Of a stretch of DNA of 51,723 bases, positions 33,209 to 40,797 are shown piece by piece. The notes under the pieces are model-generated. The model was given only the letters and a program-made list of their open reading frames with translations, did no database searches and was not told the origin of the DNA. Source of the stretch: Streptomyces sp. NK15101 (GTDB lineage: Bacteria; Actinomycetota; Actinomycetes; Streptomycetales; Streptomycetaceae). The stretch is from the NCBI RefSeq assembly GCF_020400725.1, contig NZ_JAINVG010000052.1:1-51723 (forward strand). The letters are read 5' to 3'. Positions within the stretch are counted from its first letter, which is position 1, and every line of letters begins with the position of its first letter. A program made the position numbers and the translations under genes.

Positions 33209-33942
33209 CCGACCACCGGGCCCCCGAGGGCTACGACCCTTACGCCTTCGAGCCGTTCGCCGTCACCGTCGACCTCGCCGTCCTCACCGTCCGCGAGGAA
33301 CGCCTCCACGTCCTGCTCGTCGAGCGCGGGCAGGAGCCGTACGCCGGATCCTGGGCCCTGCCCGGCGGCTTCGTGCTGCCCCGCGAGTCCGCCGAGCGGG
33401 CCGCCCGCCGCGAACTCGCCGAGGAGACCGGACTCTCCGAGGCCACCGTCGCCGGCCTCCACCTCGAACAGCTCCGCACCTACACCGAACCCGACCGCGA
33501 CCCGAGGATGCGGGTCGTCTCCGTCGCCTTCACCGCGCTCGTACCCGACCCTCCCGAACCGCGCGGCGGCGGCGACGCGGCGCAGGCCCGCTGGATCCCG
33601 TACGGAACACACGGCCGGCTCGCCTTCGACCACGACCGGATCCTCGCCGACGCCCACGAACGGGTCGGCGCCAAGCTCGAGTACACCTGCCTCGCGACCG
33701 CCTTCTGCCCGCCCGAGTTCACCCTCGGCGAGCTGAGGCAGGTCTACGAGACGGTCTGGGGCGTCGAACTCGACCGCCCCAACTTCCGGCGCAAGGTCCT
33801 CACCACGCCCGGCTTCGTCCAGGCCGTGGAAGGACCGCCGCGCCTCACCGGCGGACGGGGGAAACCGGCCGCCCTCTACCGGGCGGGCGGGGCCACCACC
33901 CTCCACCCGCCCCTCCTGCGACCGGAAGGACGCCCCGCATGA
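33205..33942 (+). CDS. nrtR: NrtR, Nudix-related transcriptional regulator of NAD metabolism
   Basis: A 245-residue protein with an N-terminal Nudix domain (about 20-155) and a C-terminal winged helix (about 165-225; FTLGELRQVYETVWGVELDR, NFRRKVLTTPGF). This is the NrtR plan: ADP-ribose binds the Nudix domain and releases DNA. The Nudix box GFVLPRESAERAARRELAEE is intact, whereas some NrtR proteins have lost hydrolase residues, so it could still cleave ADP-ribose. ATG 33205 overlaps the nadR stop by 4 nt. It probably binds the palindrome at 31454-31466 and regulates its own operon. Confidence 0.9.
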   Translation: MTDHRAPEGYDPYAFEPFAVTVDLAVLTVREERLHVLLVERGQEPYAGSWALPGGFVLPRESAERAARRELAEETGLSEATVAGLHLEQLRTYTEPDRDPRMRVVSVAFTALVPDPPEPRGGGDAAQARWIPYGTHGRLAFDHDRILADAHERVGAKLEYTCLATAFCPPEFTLGELRQVYETVWGVELDRPNFRRKVLTTPGFVQAVEGPPRLTGGRGKPAALYRAGGATTLHPPLLRPEGRPA

Positions 33943-34970
33943 ACCTCACCCGCACCGCCACCAAGCAGGCCGCGACCGGCTCCCTGATCGGGCTGGCGCT
34001 CGGGGACGCGCTGGGCTTCCCGACCGAGTTCAACGACGTGCCGTCGATCCTCGCCAAGGTCGGCCCCTGGCGGGAGATGGCACTGCCCGTCAGGAACGGC
34101 ACGGCGTACGTCACCGACGACACCCAGATGACCCTCGCCTTCGCCCGCGGCATCCGCACGGCCATGGACCGGGGCCTGCTCGCCCCGCTGCGCCTCGCCC
34201 GGCCCGTTCGCGACGAGTTCGTCGACTGGTACCACTCCCCGGAGAACAACCGCGCCCCGGGCAACACCTGCCTGCGCGCCTGCATGCTCCTCGACGGCGA
34301 CCGGCCCTGGCAGGACGCCAGCCAGATCCACTCCAAGGGCTGCGGCGCCAACATGCGCGTCGCGCCCATCGGGCTCGTCCCCGGGCTGAGCGAGGAGCAG
34401 CGGGCGGGCGCCGCGCAGCTCCAGTCGGGCCTGACCCACGGTCACCCCACCGCGCTCGCCGCCTCCGACCTCACCGCCCGTGCCGTGTACCTGCTCGCGC
34501 AGGGCGTGGACCCGACCGGGCTCGTCGGACAGCTGCGCTCGTACGCCTACGAGAACCGCTCCCGCTACCACGAGCACTGGCTCGGCGACCTGTGGACCCG
34601 CTCCCAGGACCCCAGCGCCCTCCACTTCGTCCAGCGGGGCTGGGACGAGTGCCTGGCGGTCCTGGAGCGCCTGGACGCCGTGCAGCGCACGGCCGACCCC
34701 GAGCTCGACCCCTGCGAGTACACCGGCGACGGCTGGATCGCCGAGGAGGCCCTCGCGACCGGCCTCCTCTGCTTCCTGCTCTTCCCGGACGAGCCCCTCA
34801 CCGCGCTGCGCCGCGCCGCCTGCACCCGTGGCGACTCCGACTCGATCGCCGCCCTCGCGGGCGCCTTCGCCGGCGCCCACCTCGGCGCGGACGCCTGGCC
34901 GAAGGAGTGGGCGGAGCGCGTCGAGTACCGCAGCGACCTGCTGACCTTCGGCGCGCTCTGGGACGCTTGA
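33939..34970 (+). CDS. ADP-ribosylglycohydrolase family protein (DraG/ARH type)
   Basis: A 343-residue all-helical ADP-ribosyl hydrolase. It shows the family Mg-binding clusters: TDDTQMTLAFARGI near 58-72, and RGDSDSIAALAGAFAGAHLG near 297-316. The GSLIGLALGDALGFPTEF start is also typical. Such enzymes remove ADP-ribose from Arg (DraG, ARH1) or other acceptors; the free ADP-ribose released would be the signal for NrtR. ATG 33939 overlaps the nrtR stop by 4 nt, so it is part of the NAD operon. The acceptor (protein or nucleic acid) is unknown. Confidence 0.9.
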   Translation: MNLTRTATKQAATGSLIGLALGDALGFPTEFNDVPSILAKVGPWREMALPVRNGTAYVTDDTQMTLAFARGIRTAMDRGLLAPLRLARPVRDEFVDWYHSPENNRAPGNTCLRACMLLDGDRPWQDASQIHSKGCGANMRVAPIGLVPGLSEEQRAGAAQLQSGLTHGHPTALAASDLTARAVYLLAQGVDPTGLVGQLRSYAYENRSRYHEHWLGDLWTRSQDPSALHFVQRGWDECLAVLERLDAVQRTADPELDPCEYTGDGWIAEEALATGLLCFLLFPDEPLTALRRAACTRGDSDSIAALAGAFAGAHLGADAWPKEWAERVEYRSDLLTFGALWDA

Positions 34971-34973
34971 TCC

Positions 34974-35735
34974 ATGACGCTCGCCCTGGACCCGGACCTC
35001 TCCGCCGTCGTGGCGGAACAGCCCGACCCCCTGCTCTTCGCGACCGTCTCCGGCGCGCACCTGTACGGCTTCCCGTCCCGCGACTCGGACGTGGACCTGC
35101 GCGGGGCGCACCTGCTGCCCCTGGAGGCCCTGACAGGCCTGCGAGAGCCGGAGGAGACCCGCAGCCGGATGTGGGACCGGGACGGCGTGGAGATGGACCT
35201 CGTCACCCACGACCTGCGGAAGTTCGCCCGGCTGATGCTGCGCCGCAACGGCTACGTCCTGGAGCAGCTCACCTCCCCGCTCGTCGCCCACACCACGCAG
35301 ACCCACGCGGAACTGGTCTCCCTCGTGCCGGAGCTGCTCACCCGCCACCACGCCCACCACTACCGCGGCTTCGCCGGCACGCAGTGGCGGCTCTTCGAGA
35401 GCAGCGGCGAGCTCAAGCCGCTGCTCTACACCTACCGGGCGCTGCTCACCGGCATCCACCTGATGCGCTCGGGCGAGGTGCAGGCCCATCTGCCGACCCT
35501 GGTGGGAGAAGTGGCGGAGGCCCCGGCCCGGCTGCCCGAGCTCGTCGCGGCGAAGACGGAGGCCGAGCACGGGCGGGCCGAGGTGGACCCCGAGGCGGTA
35601 CGGGCCGAGACGGAGGCCCTGCACGCGGTCCTGGACGAGGCCCAGGCGGCCTCGGGGCTCCCGGAGTCGGTGCGCGTCCACGACGCGCTGCACGACCTCG
35701 TCGTACGGGTCCGGCTAGAGCACGCCCAGCGCTGA
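34974..35735 (+). CDS. RlaP-family nucleotidyltransferase (pol beta fold), first copy
   Basis: A 253-residue protein with the pol beta nucleotidyltransferase motif: SGAHLYGFPS (26-35) then RDSDVDLRG with Asp39 and Asp41, and a third acidic site in DGVEMDLVTHD. This pattern is the RlaP family (COG3541), which occurs with RNA-repair genes in some bacteria, though its reaction is not settled to my knowledge. ATG 34974 starts 3 nt after the glycohydrolase stop, so it closes the NAD operon. Its 3' end overlaps the convergent second copy by 21 nt. Confidence 0.85.
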   Translation: MTLALDPDLSAVVAEQPDPLLFATVSGAHLYGFPSRDSDVDLRGAHLLPLEALTGLREPEETRSRMWDRDGVEMDLVTHDLRKFARLMLRRNGYVLEQLTSPLVAHTTQTHAELVSLVPELLTRHHAHHYRGFAGTQWRLFESSGELKPLLYTYRALLTGIHLMRSGEVQAHLPTLVGEVAEAPARLPELVAAKTEAEHGRAEVDPEAVRAETEALHAVLDEAQAASGLPESVRVHDALHDLVVRVRLEHAQR

Positions 35736-36404
35736 GGCGCGGCGGGCGCGGATCAGGAAGTCCTGGACGCGGGGTTCGTCCGGGGCGGCGGGGAGCGGGG
35801 TCGTGTCGTGGGCCCGGTCGGCCTCGTCCTGGAGGCGGTCCATCCAGGACTCCACCTCCGGCCATGGCACCTCGCCGCGCTTGACCGCGAGGAGGCGGTC
35901 GCGGTCCTCGCCGACGTCGATGCGGAGCTCGCCCGTGCGCAGCAGGTCGCGGCAGCTGGCCAGCAGCCGCAGCAGGTGCATGGCGTGCTTCCAGCGCGGA
36001 CCGCCGTACTGGCGGACGTCCGCGTCGAGCTTGCGGCGCTGGCCGCCCGCGTACCGGACGAAGGTCTGGTGGGCCCGGCGGGACAGGAAGGCCCCGCGGA
36101 GGGAGAGGAGTTCGCGGCCCCATTCGTCGACGTGCTCGACCACGGGGGAGTGGAGGCACTCCAGGACGTTCGGGTTGTTGCGCAGGGCGAGCTCGCAGAA
36201 GCGTTCCAGCTCCCAGCTGAACTGCTCCTCGCCGGGCCCCTCCACGTGCGCCGGGGGCTTGTCGAAGCGCCAGAAGAGGGGCGTGGGGGCGAGGTAGACG
36301 CCCCGCACGTCCGTGTCGCTGTCCTCGGTCGCCAGACCGAAGGCGCGCGAGCCCATCACGCAGGAGTAGATCGTGTGCTCGCGCACCAGCTCGTCCGGAG
36401 TCAT
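35715..36404 (-). CDS. RlaP-family nucleotidyltransferase, second copy
   Basis: A 229-residue relative of the gene it meets head-on. It has MGSRAFGLATEDSDTDVRG (17-35) with Ser29, Asp30 and Asp32 of the pol beta motif, and a WELERFCELALRNNPNVLECL segment like that of the first copy. The two copies differ too much for a recent duplication. ATG 36404 is preceded at 7-nt spacing by TAATCT, so the mRNA may be leaderless; the in-frame start at 36446 would lie in the Rieske gene. Possible substrates are RNA ends or nucleotides, inferred from the family. Confidence 0.85.
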   Translation of the reverse strand: MTPDELVREHTIYSCVMGSRAFGLATEDSDTDVRGVYLAPTPLFWRFDKPPAHVEGPGEEQFSWELERFCELALRNNPNVLECLHSPVVEHVDEWGRELLSLRGAFLSRRAHQTFVRYAGGQRRKLDADVRQYGGPRWKHAMHLLRLLASCRDLLRTGELRIDVGEDRDRLLAVKRGEVPWPEVESWMDRLQDEADRAHDTTPLPAAPDEPRVQDFLIRARRASALGVL

Positions 36405-36411
36405 GCGGGGC

Positions 36412-36417
36412 AGATTA
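36412..36417 (-). promoter_or_regulatory. -10 box of leaderless second RlaP transcript
   Basis: TAATCT on the minus strand, 7 nt before ATG 36404. It overlaps the TAA stop of the Rieske gene, so the gene can be transcribed separately from its upstream neighbour. Confidence 0.5.
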
Positions 36418-36888
36418 CGCGAGGGTGATCGTTTCTCCCGAGACAATAATCTGCTCGGCCGGCAGCGGTCTGGGCGCCGGGCCCGCCGCCACCGAGCCGT
36501 CGGCGACGCGGAACCTGGAGCCGTGGCAGGGGCAGTCGATCGTGCCGTCCGCGACCTTGTTCACCGTGCAGCCCTGATGCGTGCAGACCGCGGAGAACGC
36601 CTTGAACTCGCCCGCCGTGGGCTGGGTCACGACCACCTTCTCCTTCGGGAAGACCATGCCGCCGCCCACCGGGATCTGGGAGGTCCTGGCCAGCGGGGCT
36701 CCGCCGCTCGGAGCGGCCGTGGAGGCCGGGGCGGTCGGGGACGCTTCGCCGGCGGTCGGGGACGCTTCGGTGGCGGCCGGCGCGCTCGTGTTCGTACCGT
36801 CGGCACCCCCGTCGTCCGAGCCGCAGCCCGTCGTCAGGGCCGCTGCGGCGAACAGGACGGTACGGCGTGTGGTGGGGCGTGAGGTCAT
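36415..36888 (-). CDS. Rieske [2Fe-2S] lipoprotein, Tat exported
   Basis: A 157-residue protein. TTRRTVLFAAAALTTGC supplies a twin-arginine pair (8-9) and a lipobox ending at Cys22, so it should be exported folded and anchored to the membrane. A Thr/Ala/Pro-rich linker (30-65) follows. The Rieske ligands are Cys102 and His104 (CTH) and Cys119 and His122 (CPCH), with Cys107 and Cys121 placed for the usual disulfide. It is short and lacks transmembrane helices, so it is not the cytochrome bc1 subunit. Electron partners are unknown. It reads into the second RlaP gene. Confidence 0.9.
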   Translation of the reverse strand: MTSRPTTRRTVLFAAAALTTGCGSDDGGADGTNTSAPAATEASPTAGEASPTAPASTAAPSGGAPLARTSQIPVGGGMVFPKEKVVVTQPTAGEFKAFSAVCTHQGCTVNKVADGTIDCPCHGSRFRVADGSVAAGPAPRPLPAEQIIVSGETITLA

Positions 36889-37053
36889 GCCGCCAGCTTG
36901 GCCGCGCGCCCCGCCCCCGGGGCCCGCAACACGCCTGCGCGCGGCGCCCGGCTCCCCCGCACGGCCGCCCCGCCCGCCGTGTACGCCGAGTGGCGGAGCA
37001 CCCCGGCCCGGGTGACATCGGGCCTGTTCCGTACCGGTACGAAAGGCAGGACC

Positions 37054-37419
37054 ATGGCGGGCGACGACCTCGGCGGCCTCCTCGGGGCCCTCGCGGGAGG
37101 CAAGGGCGGCGGCACCGGCGCGAACGGCTCGAACCCGCTCGGCGGCCTCCTCGACATGCTGATCAGGTCCGGCCCCACCGACCAGGCCCGGTCCTGGATC
37201 GGCACCGGCGAGAACCAGGCCGTCAGCGGCGCCCAGATCGCCGGGGCCCTCCCCGACGACACCCTCCGGAAGGTCGCGGCGGACGCCGGCGTCAGCCCCC
37301 AGGAGGCCGCCGACGAGATCGCCCGGTCCCTGCCGCAGGCCGTCGACAGGCTGACCCCGAACGGCTCGCTGCCCGAGGGCGCCTCCCTGGAGGAGATCAT
37401 CCGGCAGCAGCGGCTCTGA
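37054..37419 (+). CDS. DUF937 (YidB-like) family protein
   Basis: A 121-residue protein. Gly-rich GGLLGALAGGKGGG opens it, followed by NPLGGLLDMLIRSG and QAVSGAQIAGALPDD, then a segment starting VAADAGVSPQEAADEIARSL. This agrees with the DUF937/YidB family, whose function is unknown; a partly helical, surface-adhesive structure has been suggested for relatives. ATG 37054 has aaggcagg 4 nt upstream. A perfect palindrome gtaccggtac (37031-37040) lies in its leader. It is divergent from the Rieske gene. Confidence 0.8.
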   Translation: MAGDDLGGLLGALAGGKGGGTGANGSNPLGGLLDMLIRSGPTDQARSWIGTGENQAVSGAQIAGALPDDTLRKVAADAGVSPQEAADEIARSLPQAVDRLTPNGSLPEGASLEEIIRQQRL

Positions 37420-37441
37420 GCGCGTCCGACGCCGGCCGCCG

Positions 37442-37486
37442 TCCCGCCCCTCCCGCCCGTCCCGCCCGTCCCGTCCGTCCCGTCCG
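37442..37486 (+). repeat. 9-bp tandem repeat tcccgYccg x5, noncoding
   Basis: Five 9-bp units (tcccgcccc, tcccgcccg twice, tcccgtccg twice) in the 150-bp gap between the DUF937 gene and aroH. Confidence 0.85.
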
Positions 37487-37529
37487 TCTCGGAGGGCGGG
37501 CGGCGCGGCGCGGCGCCCCCGCCGCTGAC

Positions 37530-37535
37530 TAGGCT
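37530..37535 (+). promoter_or_regulatory. Candidate -10 box for aroH-tyrA
   Basis: TAGGCT, giving a leader of about 28 nt before GTG 37570. The -35 region is not recognisable. Confidence 0.45.
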
Positions 37536-37569
37536 GAACGGAGCACTGACGCAGGCTAAGGAGCACGAC

Positions 37570-37932
37570 GTGGCGGTACGAGCGGTCCGAGGAGCCGTCC
37601 AGCTGGAACGGGACGAGGCCGGACACATGCGCGAGCAGGTCGAGGAGCTGCTCACCGCCGTCCTCGAGCGCAACGGGCTCACCACCGACGACCTCATCAG
37701 CATCTGGTTCACCGCCACGCCCGATCTGCACAGCGACTTCCCCGCCGTCGCGGCCCGTCACATCGGGATCGTCGACGTCCCCCTGATCTGCGCACAGGAA
37801 CTCGACATCGAGGGCGCGATGCCGAGGGTCGTCCGGCTCCTCGCCCACGTCGAGACCGAACTGCCCAAGACCCGGATCGCGCACGTCTACCTCGGTGCCG
37901 CGGCCGCCCTGCGCAAGGACATCGCCCAGTGA
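37570..37932 (+). CDS. aroH: Chorismate mutase, AroH class
   Basis: A 120-residue monofunctional chorismate mutase that makes prephenate for Phe and Tyr. It begins AVRAVRGAVQLERD, which has the AroH substrate Arg, with CAQELDIEGAMPRVVRLLAH containing the Cys/Glu pair and second Arg, and AHVYLGAAAALRKD with the terminal Tyr and Arg. This is the trimeric Bacillus-type fold, not the helical AroQ fold. GTG 37570 has aaggag 6 nt upstream. Its stop overlaps tyrA by 4 nt, so prephenate is made and used by coupled genes. Confidence 0.93.
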   Translation: MAVRAVRGAVQLERDEAGHMREQVEELLTAVLERNGLTTDDLISIWFTATPDLHSDFPAVAARHIGIVDVPLICAQELDIEGAMPRVVRLLAHVETELPKTRIAHVYLGAAAALRKDIAQ

Positions 37933-39017
37933 GAACAGCGCTCGTCATCGGTACCGGCCTGATCGGCACCTCCGCCGCCATCGCCCTCGCGGGCCGGGGC
38001 GTCACGGTCCACCTGCGCGACCACGACCCGGCGCGCGCCCGCACGGCCGCCGCGCTCGGCGCGGGCACCGACGAGGAGCCCGAAGGCCCCGTGGACCTCG
38101 CCATCGTCGCCGTACCCCCCGCGCACGTGGCCGCCACCCTCGCCGAGGCCATGACGGCCGGCCTGGCCCGCGGCTACCTCGACGTGGCGAGCGTCAAGGG
38201 CAGTCCGAAGCGGGAGCTGGAGGCGCTGGGCCTCGACCTCACGGCGTACATCGGCACCCACCCCATGTCCGGCAAGGAGCGGTCGGGCCCGCTCGCCGCC
38301 ACCGCCGACCTCTTCGAGGGCCGGCCCTGGGTCCTCACCCCGACCCGGGACACCGACACCGAGGTCCTCAACCTCGCCCTGGAGCTCGTCGCCCTCTGCC
38401 GGGCCGTCCCCGTCGTCATGGACGCCGACGCCCACGACCGGGCCGTCGCCCTCGTCTCCCACACCCCGCAGCTGGTGTCCTCCATGGTCGCCGCCCGCCT
38501 GGAGGAGGCCGACGAGTCCGCCGTACGCCTCTGCGGGCAGGGCATCCGCGACGTCACCCGCATCGCCGCCTCCGACCCGCGCATGTGGGTCGAGATCCTC
38601 TCCGCCAACCCCGGGCCCGTCGCCGACGTCCTCTCCGGCGTCGCCGCCGACCTCGACGAGACCGTCCGCGCCCTGCGGTCCCTGCAGTCCGCCGACGAGG
38701 ACGAGCGACGGGACGGCGCCTCCGGTGTCGAGGACGTCCTGCGCCGCGGCAACGCCGGGCGCGCCCGCGTCCCCGGCAAGCACGGTGCCGCCCCGGCCGT
38801 CTACGAGACCGTCGCCGTCCTCATCAGCGACCAGCCGGGCGAGCTCGCCCGCATCTTCGCCGACGCGGGGCGCGCGGGCGTCAACATCGAGGACGTCCGC
38901 ATCGAGCACGCGACCGGCCAGCAGGCGGGTCTGGTGCAGCTGATGGTCGAACCCTCGGCGGCGCCGGTGCTGGGGGCGGCGCTCCGGGAACGCGGCTGGG
39001 CCCTGCGCACGAGCTGA
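37929..39017 (+). CDS. tyrA: Prephenate dehydrogenase with C-terminal ACT domain
   Basis: A 362-residue enzyme of tyrosine synthesis. The NAD motif is VIGTGLIGTS (6-15). GTHPMSGKERSG is the conserved active-site His/Ser loop, and SHTPQLVSSMVA is the second catalytic region. Residues about 270-362 form an ACT domain (YETVAVLISDQPGELARIFA), implying feedback control by tyrosine or another amino acid. GTG 37929 overlaps the aroH stop. Repeat element E3 begins 12 nt after its stop and separates it from cmk. Confidence 0.93.
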   Translation: MRTALVIGTGLIGTSAAIALAGRGVTVHLRDHDPARARTAAALGAGTDEEPEGPVDLAIVAVPPAHVAATLAEAMTAGLARGYLDVASVKGSPKRELEALGLDLTAYIGTHPMSGKERSGPLAATADLFEGRPWVLTPTRDTDTEVLNLALELVALCRAVPVVMDADAHDRAVALVSHTPQLVSSMVAARLEEADESAVRLCGQGIRDVTRIAASDPRMWVEILSANPGPVADVLSGVAADLDETVRALRSLQSADEDERRDGASGVEDVLRRGNAGRARVPGKHGAAPAVYETVAVLISDQPGELARIFADAGRAGVNIEDVRIEHATGQQAGLVQLMVEPSAAPVLGAALRERGWALRTS

Positions 39018-39028
39018 CGCGCCCCGCC

Positions 39029-39265
39029 GTTGTGGGCGGCCGTTCCGCCGGGCCGGCGCCCACCCCCACCGTTGTGGGCAGGCGTTCCGCAAGGGGCGGA
39101 ACGGGTGGGCACAACGGAACGGCGCCCCTTGCCGGCGCCCGAGGCTCCTGGGCCTGGACCCGCACCCCGTGCACAGCTCACACCTGGTGCGGGTCCGGGC
39201 GCGGAACGCGGCGGGTGGGGCGGGGCGCCGCCCAGGCGGGCGTGGCCCACACGGGCGGGTGGGCA
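39029..39265 (+). repeat. Composite intergenic repeat, copy E3
   Basis: Lies in the 387-bp tyrA-cmk gap. Parts: a short A1-like hairpin (about 39030-39064, gttgtgggcgg...gcccac); a complete A1 hairpin (39069-39117) with outer arms ccgttgtg/cacaacgg, inner arms cgttccgc/gcggaacg and internal loops ggcagg/ggtggg; a B hairpin with arms 39152-39166 and 39186-39200 (one G-T pair) and a 19-nt loop, the same loop length as in E2; then decayed A2-like sequence to about 39265. Confidence 0.85.
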
Positions 39266-39337
39266 CCGGCCCGGCGAGCCGCGGCCCGCGCGGACAGGGG
39301 CCGTACGGGCTGGGCCGAACGGGGGCCCGGGACTCGG

Positions 39338-39343
39338 TAACCT
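39338..39343 (+). promoter_or_regulatory. Candidate -10 box for cmk
   Basis: TAACCT, downstream of repeat E3, would give a leader of about 55 nt before GTG 39405. It lets cmk be expressed independently of aroH-tyrA. Confidence 0.4.
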
Positions 39344-39404
39344 TGTGGGGGTCCCCCGCAAACCGCCGGGCCCTAACCGTTCACCCCAGGAAGGTGTTCC
39401 CACC

Positions 39405-40079
39405 GTGGAATCCGTGATCGTCGCCATCGACGGGCCCTCCGGCACGGGCAAGTCCAGCACCTCGAAGGCGGTCGCCGCCAAGCTGGGGCTGAGCTACCTC
39501 GACACCGGCGCCCAGTACCGGGCGATCACCTGGTGGATGATCAGCAACGGCGTCGACGTCACCGACGCCGAGGCCGTCGCGAACGCCGCGTCGAAGCCCG
39601 TCATCGTCTCCGGCACCGACCCGGCCCGCCCCACCATCACCGTCGACGGCGCCGACGCCTCCGGACCCATCCGCACCGAGGAGGTCACCTCCAAGGTCAG
39701 CGCCGTCAGCGCCGTCCCCGAGGTGCGGAGCCTGATCACGGAGCTCCAGCGGTCCATCGCCCGCAGCGCCGGGACCGGCATCGTCGTCGAGGGCCGGGAC
39801 ATCGGCACCACCGTCCTGCCCGACGCCGACCTGAAGATCTTCCTCACGGCCTCGCCCGAGGCCCGTGCCGCCCGCCGCTCCGGCGAGCTCAAGGGCGCCG
39901 ACGTGCACACGACGAAGGAGGCACTGATCAAGCGGGACGCGGCCGACTCCAGCCGGAAGACCTCCCCGCTCGCCAAGGCCGACGACGCCGTCGAGGTCGA
40001 CACCACCGACCTCACCCTGGACCAGGTCATCGAGTGCGTCGTCACCCTGGTGGACGAGAAGCGGGCGGCCGCCAAGTGA
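39405..40079 (+). CDS. cmk: Cytidylate kinase
   Basis: A 224-residue (d)CMP kinase. The P-loop is AIDGPSGTGKSSTSK near 7-21, followed by LDTGAQYRAITW, the CMP-binding EGRDIGTTVLPDADLKIFLT, and an LID segment RDAADSSRKTSPL. It makes CDP for RNA, DNA and phospholipid precursors. GTG 39405 has aggaagg about 9 nt upstream; the frame upstream of it is noncoding repeat sequence. Its stop overlaps the acyltransferase start by 4 nt; cmk-plsC-der is the standard order in actinobacteria. Confidence 0.95.
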   Translation: MESVIVAIDGPSGTGKSSTSKAVAAKLGLSYLDTGAQYRAITWWMISNGVDVTDAEAVANAASKPVIVSGTDPARPTITVDGADASGPIRTEEVTSKVSAVSAVPEVRSLITELQRSIARSAGTGIVVEGRDIGTTVLPDADLKIFLTASPEARAARRSGELKGADVHTTKEALIKRDAADSSRKTSPLAKADDAVEVDTTDLTLDQVIECVVTLVDEKRAAAK

Positions 40080-40720
40080 CCCTGCCCTCCGAGAAGGGCG
40101 CCGCCGTCGGCCGTCGCATCGGCATCGGGCTGATGTACGGCCTCTGGAAGCCGCGCGTCCTCGGCGCCTGGCGGGTGCCGGCCGCCGGCCCCGTCATCCT
40201 CGCCGTCAACCACGCGCACAACATCGACGGCCCCATGCTCATGGGCACCGCCCCGCGTCCCGTGCACTTCCTCATCAAGAAGGAGGCGTTCGTCGGACCG
40301 CTCGGCAGCTTCCTGGAGGGCATCGGGCAGCTGAAGGTGGACCGGGACTCGACCGACCGCAGGGCGATCGGCGACGCCCTGGGCGTCCTGGAGCAGGGCG
40401 GCGTCCTCGGGATCTTCCCCGAGGGCACCCGGGGCGACGGCGACTTCGCCTCGCTGCGCGCGGGCCTGGCGTACTTCGCCGTCCGCAGCGGCGCGCCGAT
40501 CGTCCCGGTCGCCGTGCTGGGAAGCACCGAGCGCCGCGGACGGTTGGTCAAGGCACTGCCTCCGCTGCGCGGCCGCGTCGACGTCGTCTTCGGCGACGCC
40601 TTCGAGGCGGGGGACGGCTCCGGCCGCCGCACCCGCAAGGCGCTCGACGAGGCCACCGTACGGATCCAGGGGAAGCTCACCGCCCACCTGGAAAACGCCA
40701 GGCGCCTCACCGGGCGCTGA
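40076..40720 (+). CDS. plsC: 1-acyl-glycerol-3-phosphate acyltransferase (PlsC family)
   Basis: A 214-residue acyltransferase. The NHAHNID segment gives the catalytic H-x4-D pair (His46, Asp51), and FPEGTR at 114-119 is the glycerol-phosphate-binding motif. It adds an acyl chain to lysophosphatidic acid at the inner membrane face. There is only one weak N-terminal hydrophobic stretch, so it is probably peripheral. GTG 40076 is coupled to cmk by a GTGA overlap. Another lysophospholipid acceptor is possible, since Streptomyces have several PlsC paralogues. Confidence 0.88.
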   Translation: MTLPSEKGAAVGRRIGIGLMYGLWKPRVLGAWRVPAAGPVILAVNHAHNIDGPMLMGTAPRPVHFLIKKEAFVGPLGSFLEGIGQLKVDRDSTDRRAIGDALGVLEQGGVLGIFPEGTRGDGDFASLRAGLAYFAVRSGAPIVPVAVLGSTERRGRLVKALPPLRGRVDVVFGDAFEAGDGSGRRTRKALDEATVRIQGKLTAHLENARRLTGR

Positions 40721-40797
40721 GCGACACTCTCAGTAGTGGCCCCCACGGCTCCGGCCGTCCGGGACCACCGACCACGAATGATCAAGGAACGGACTTC

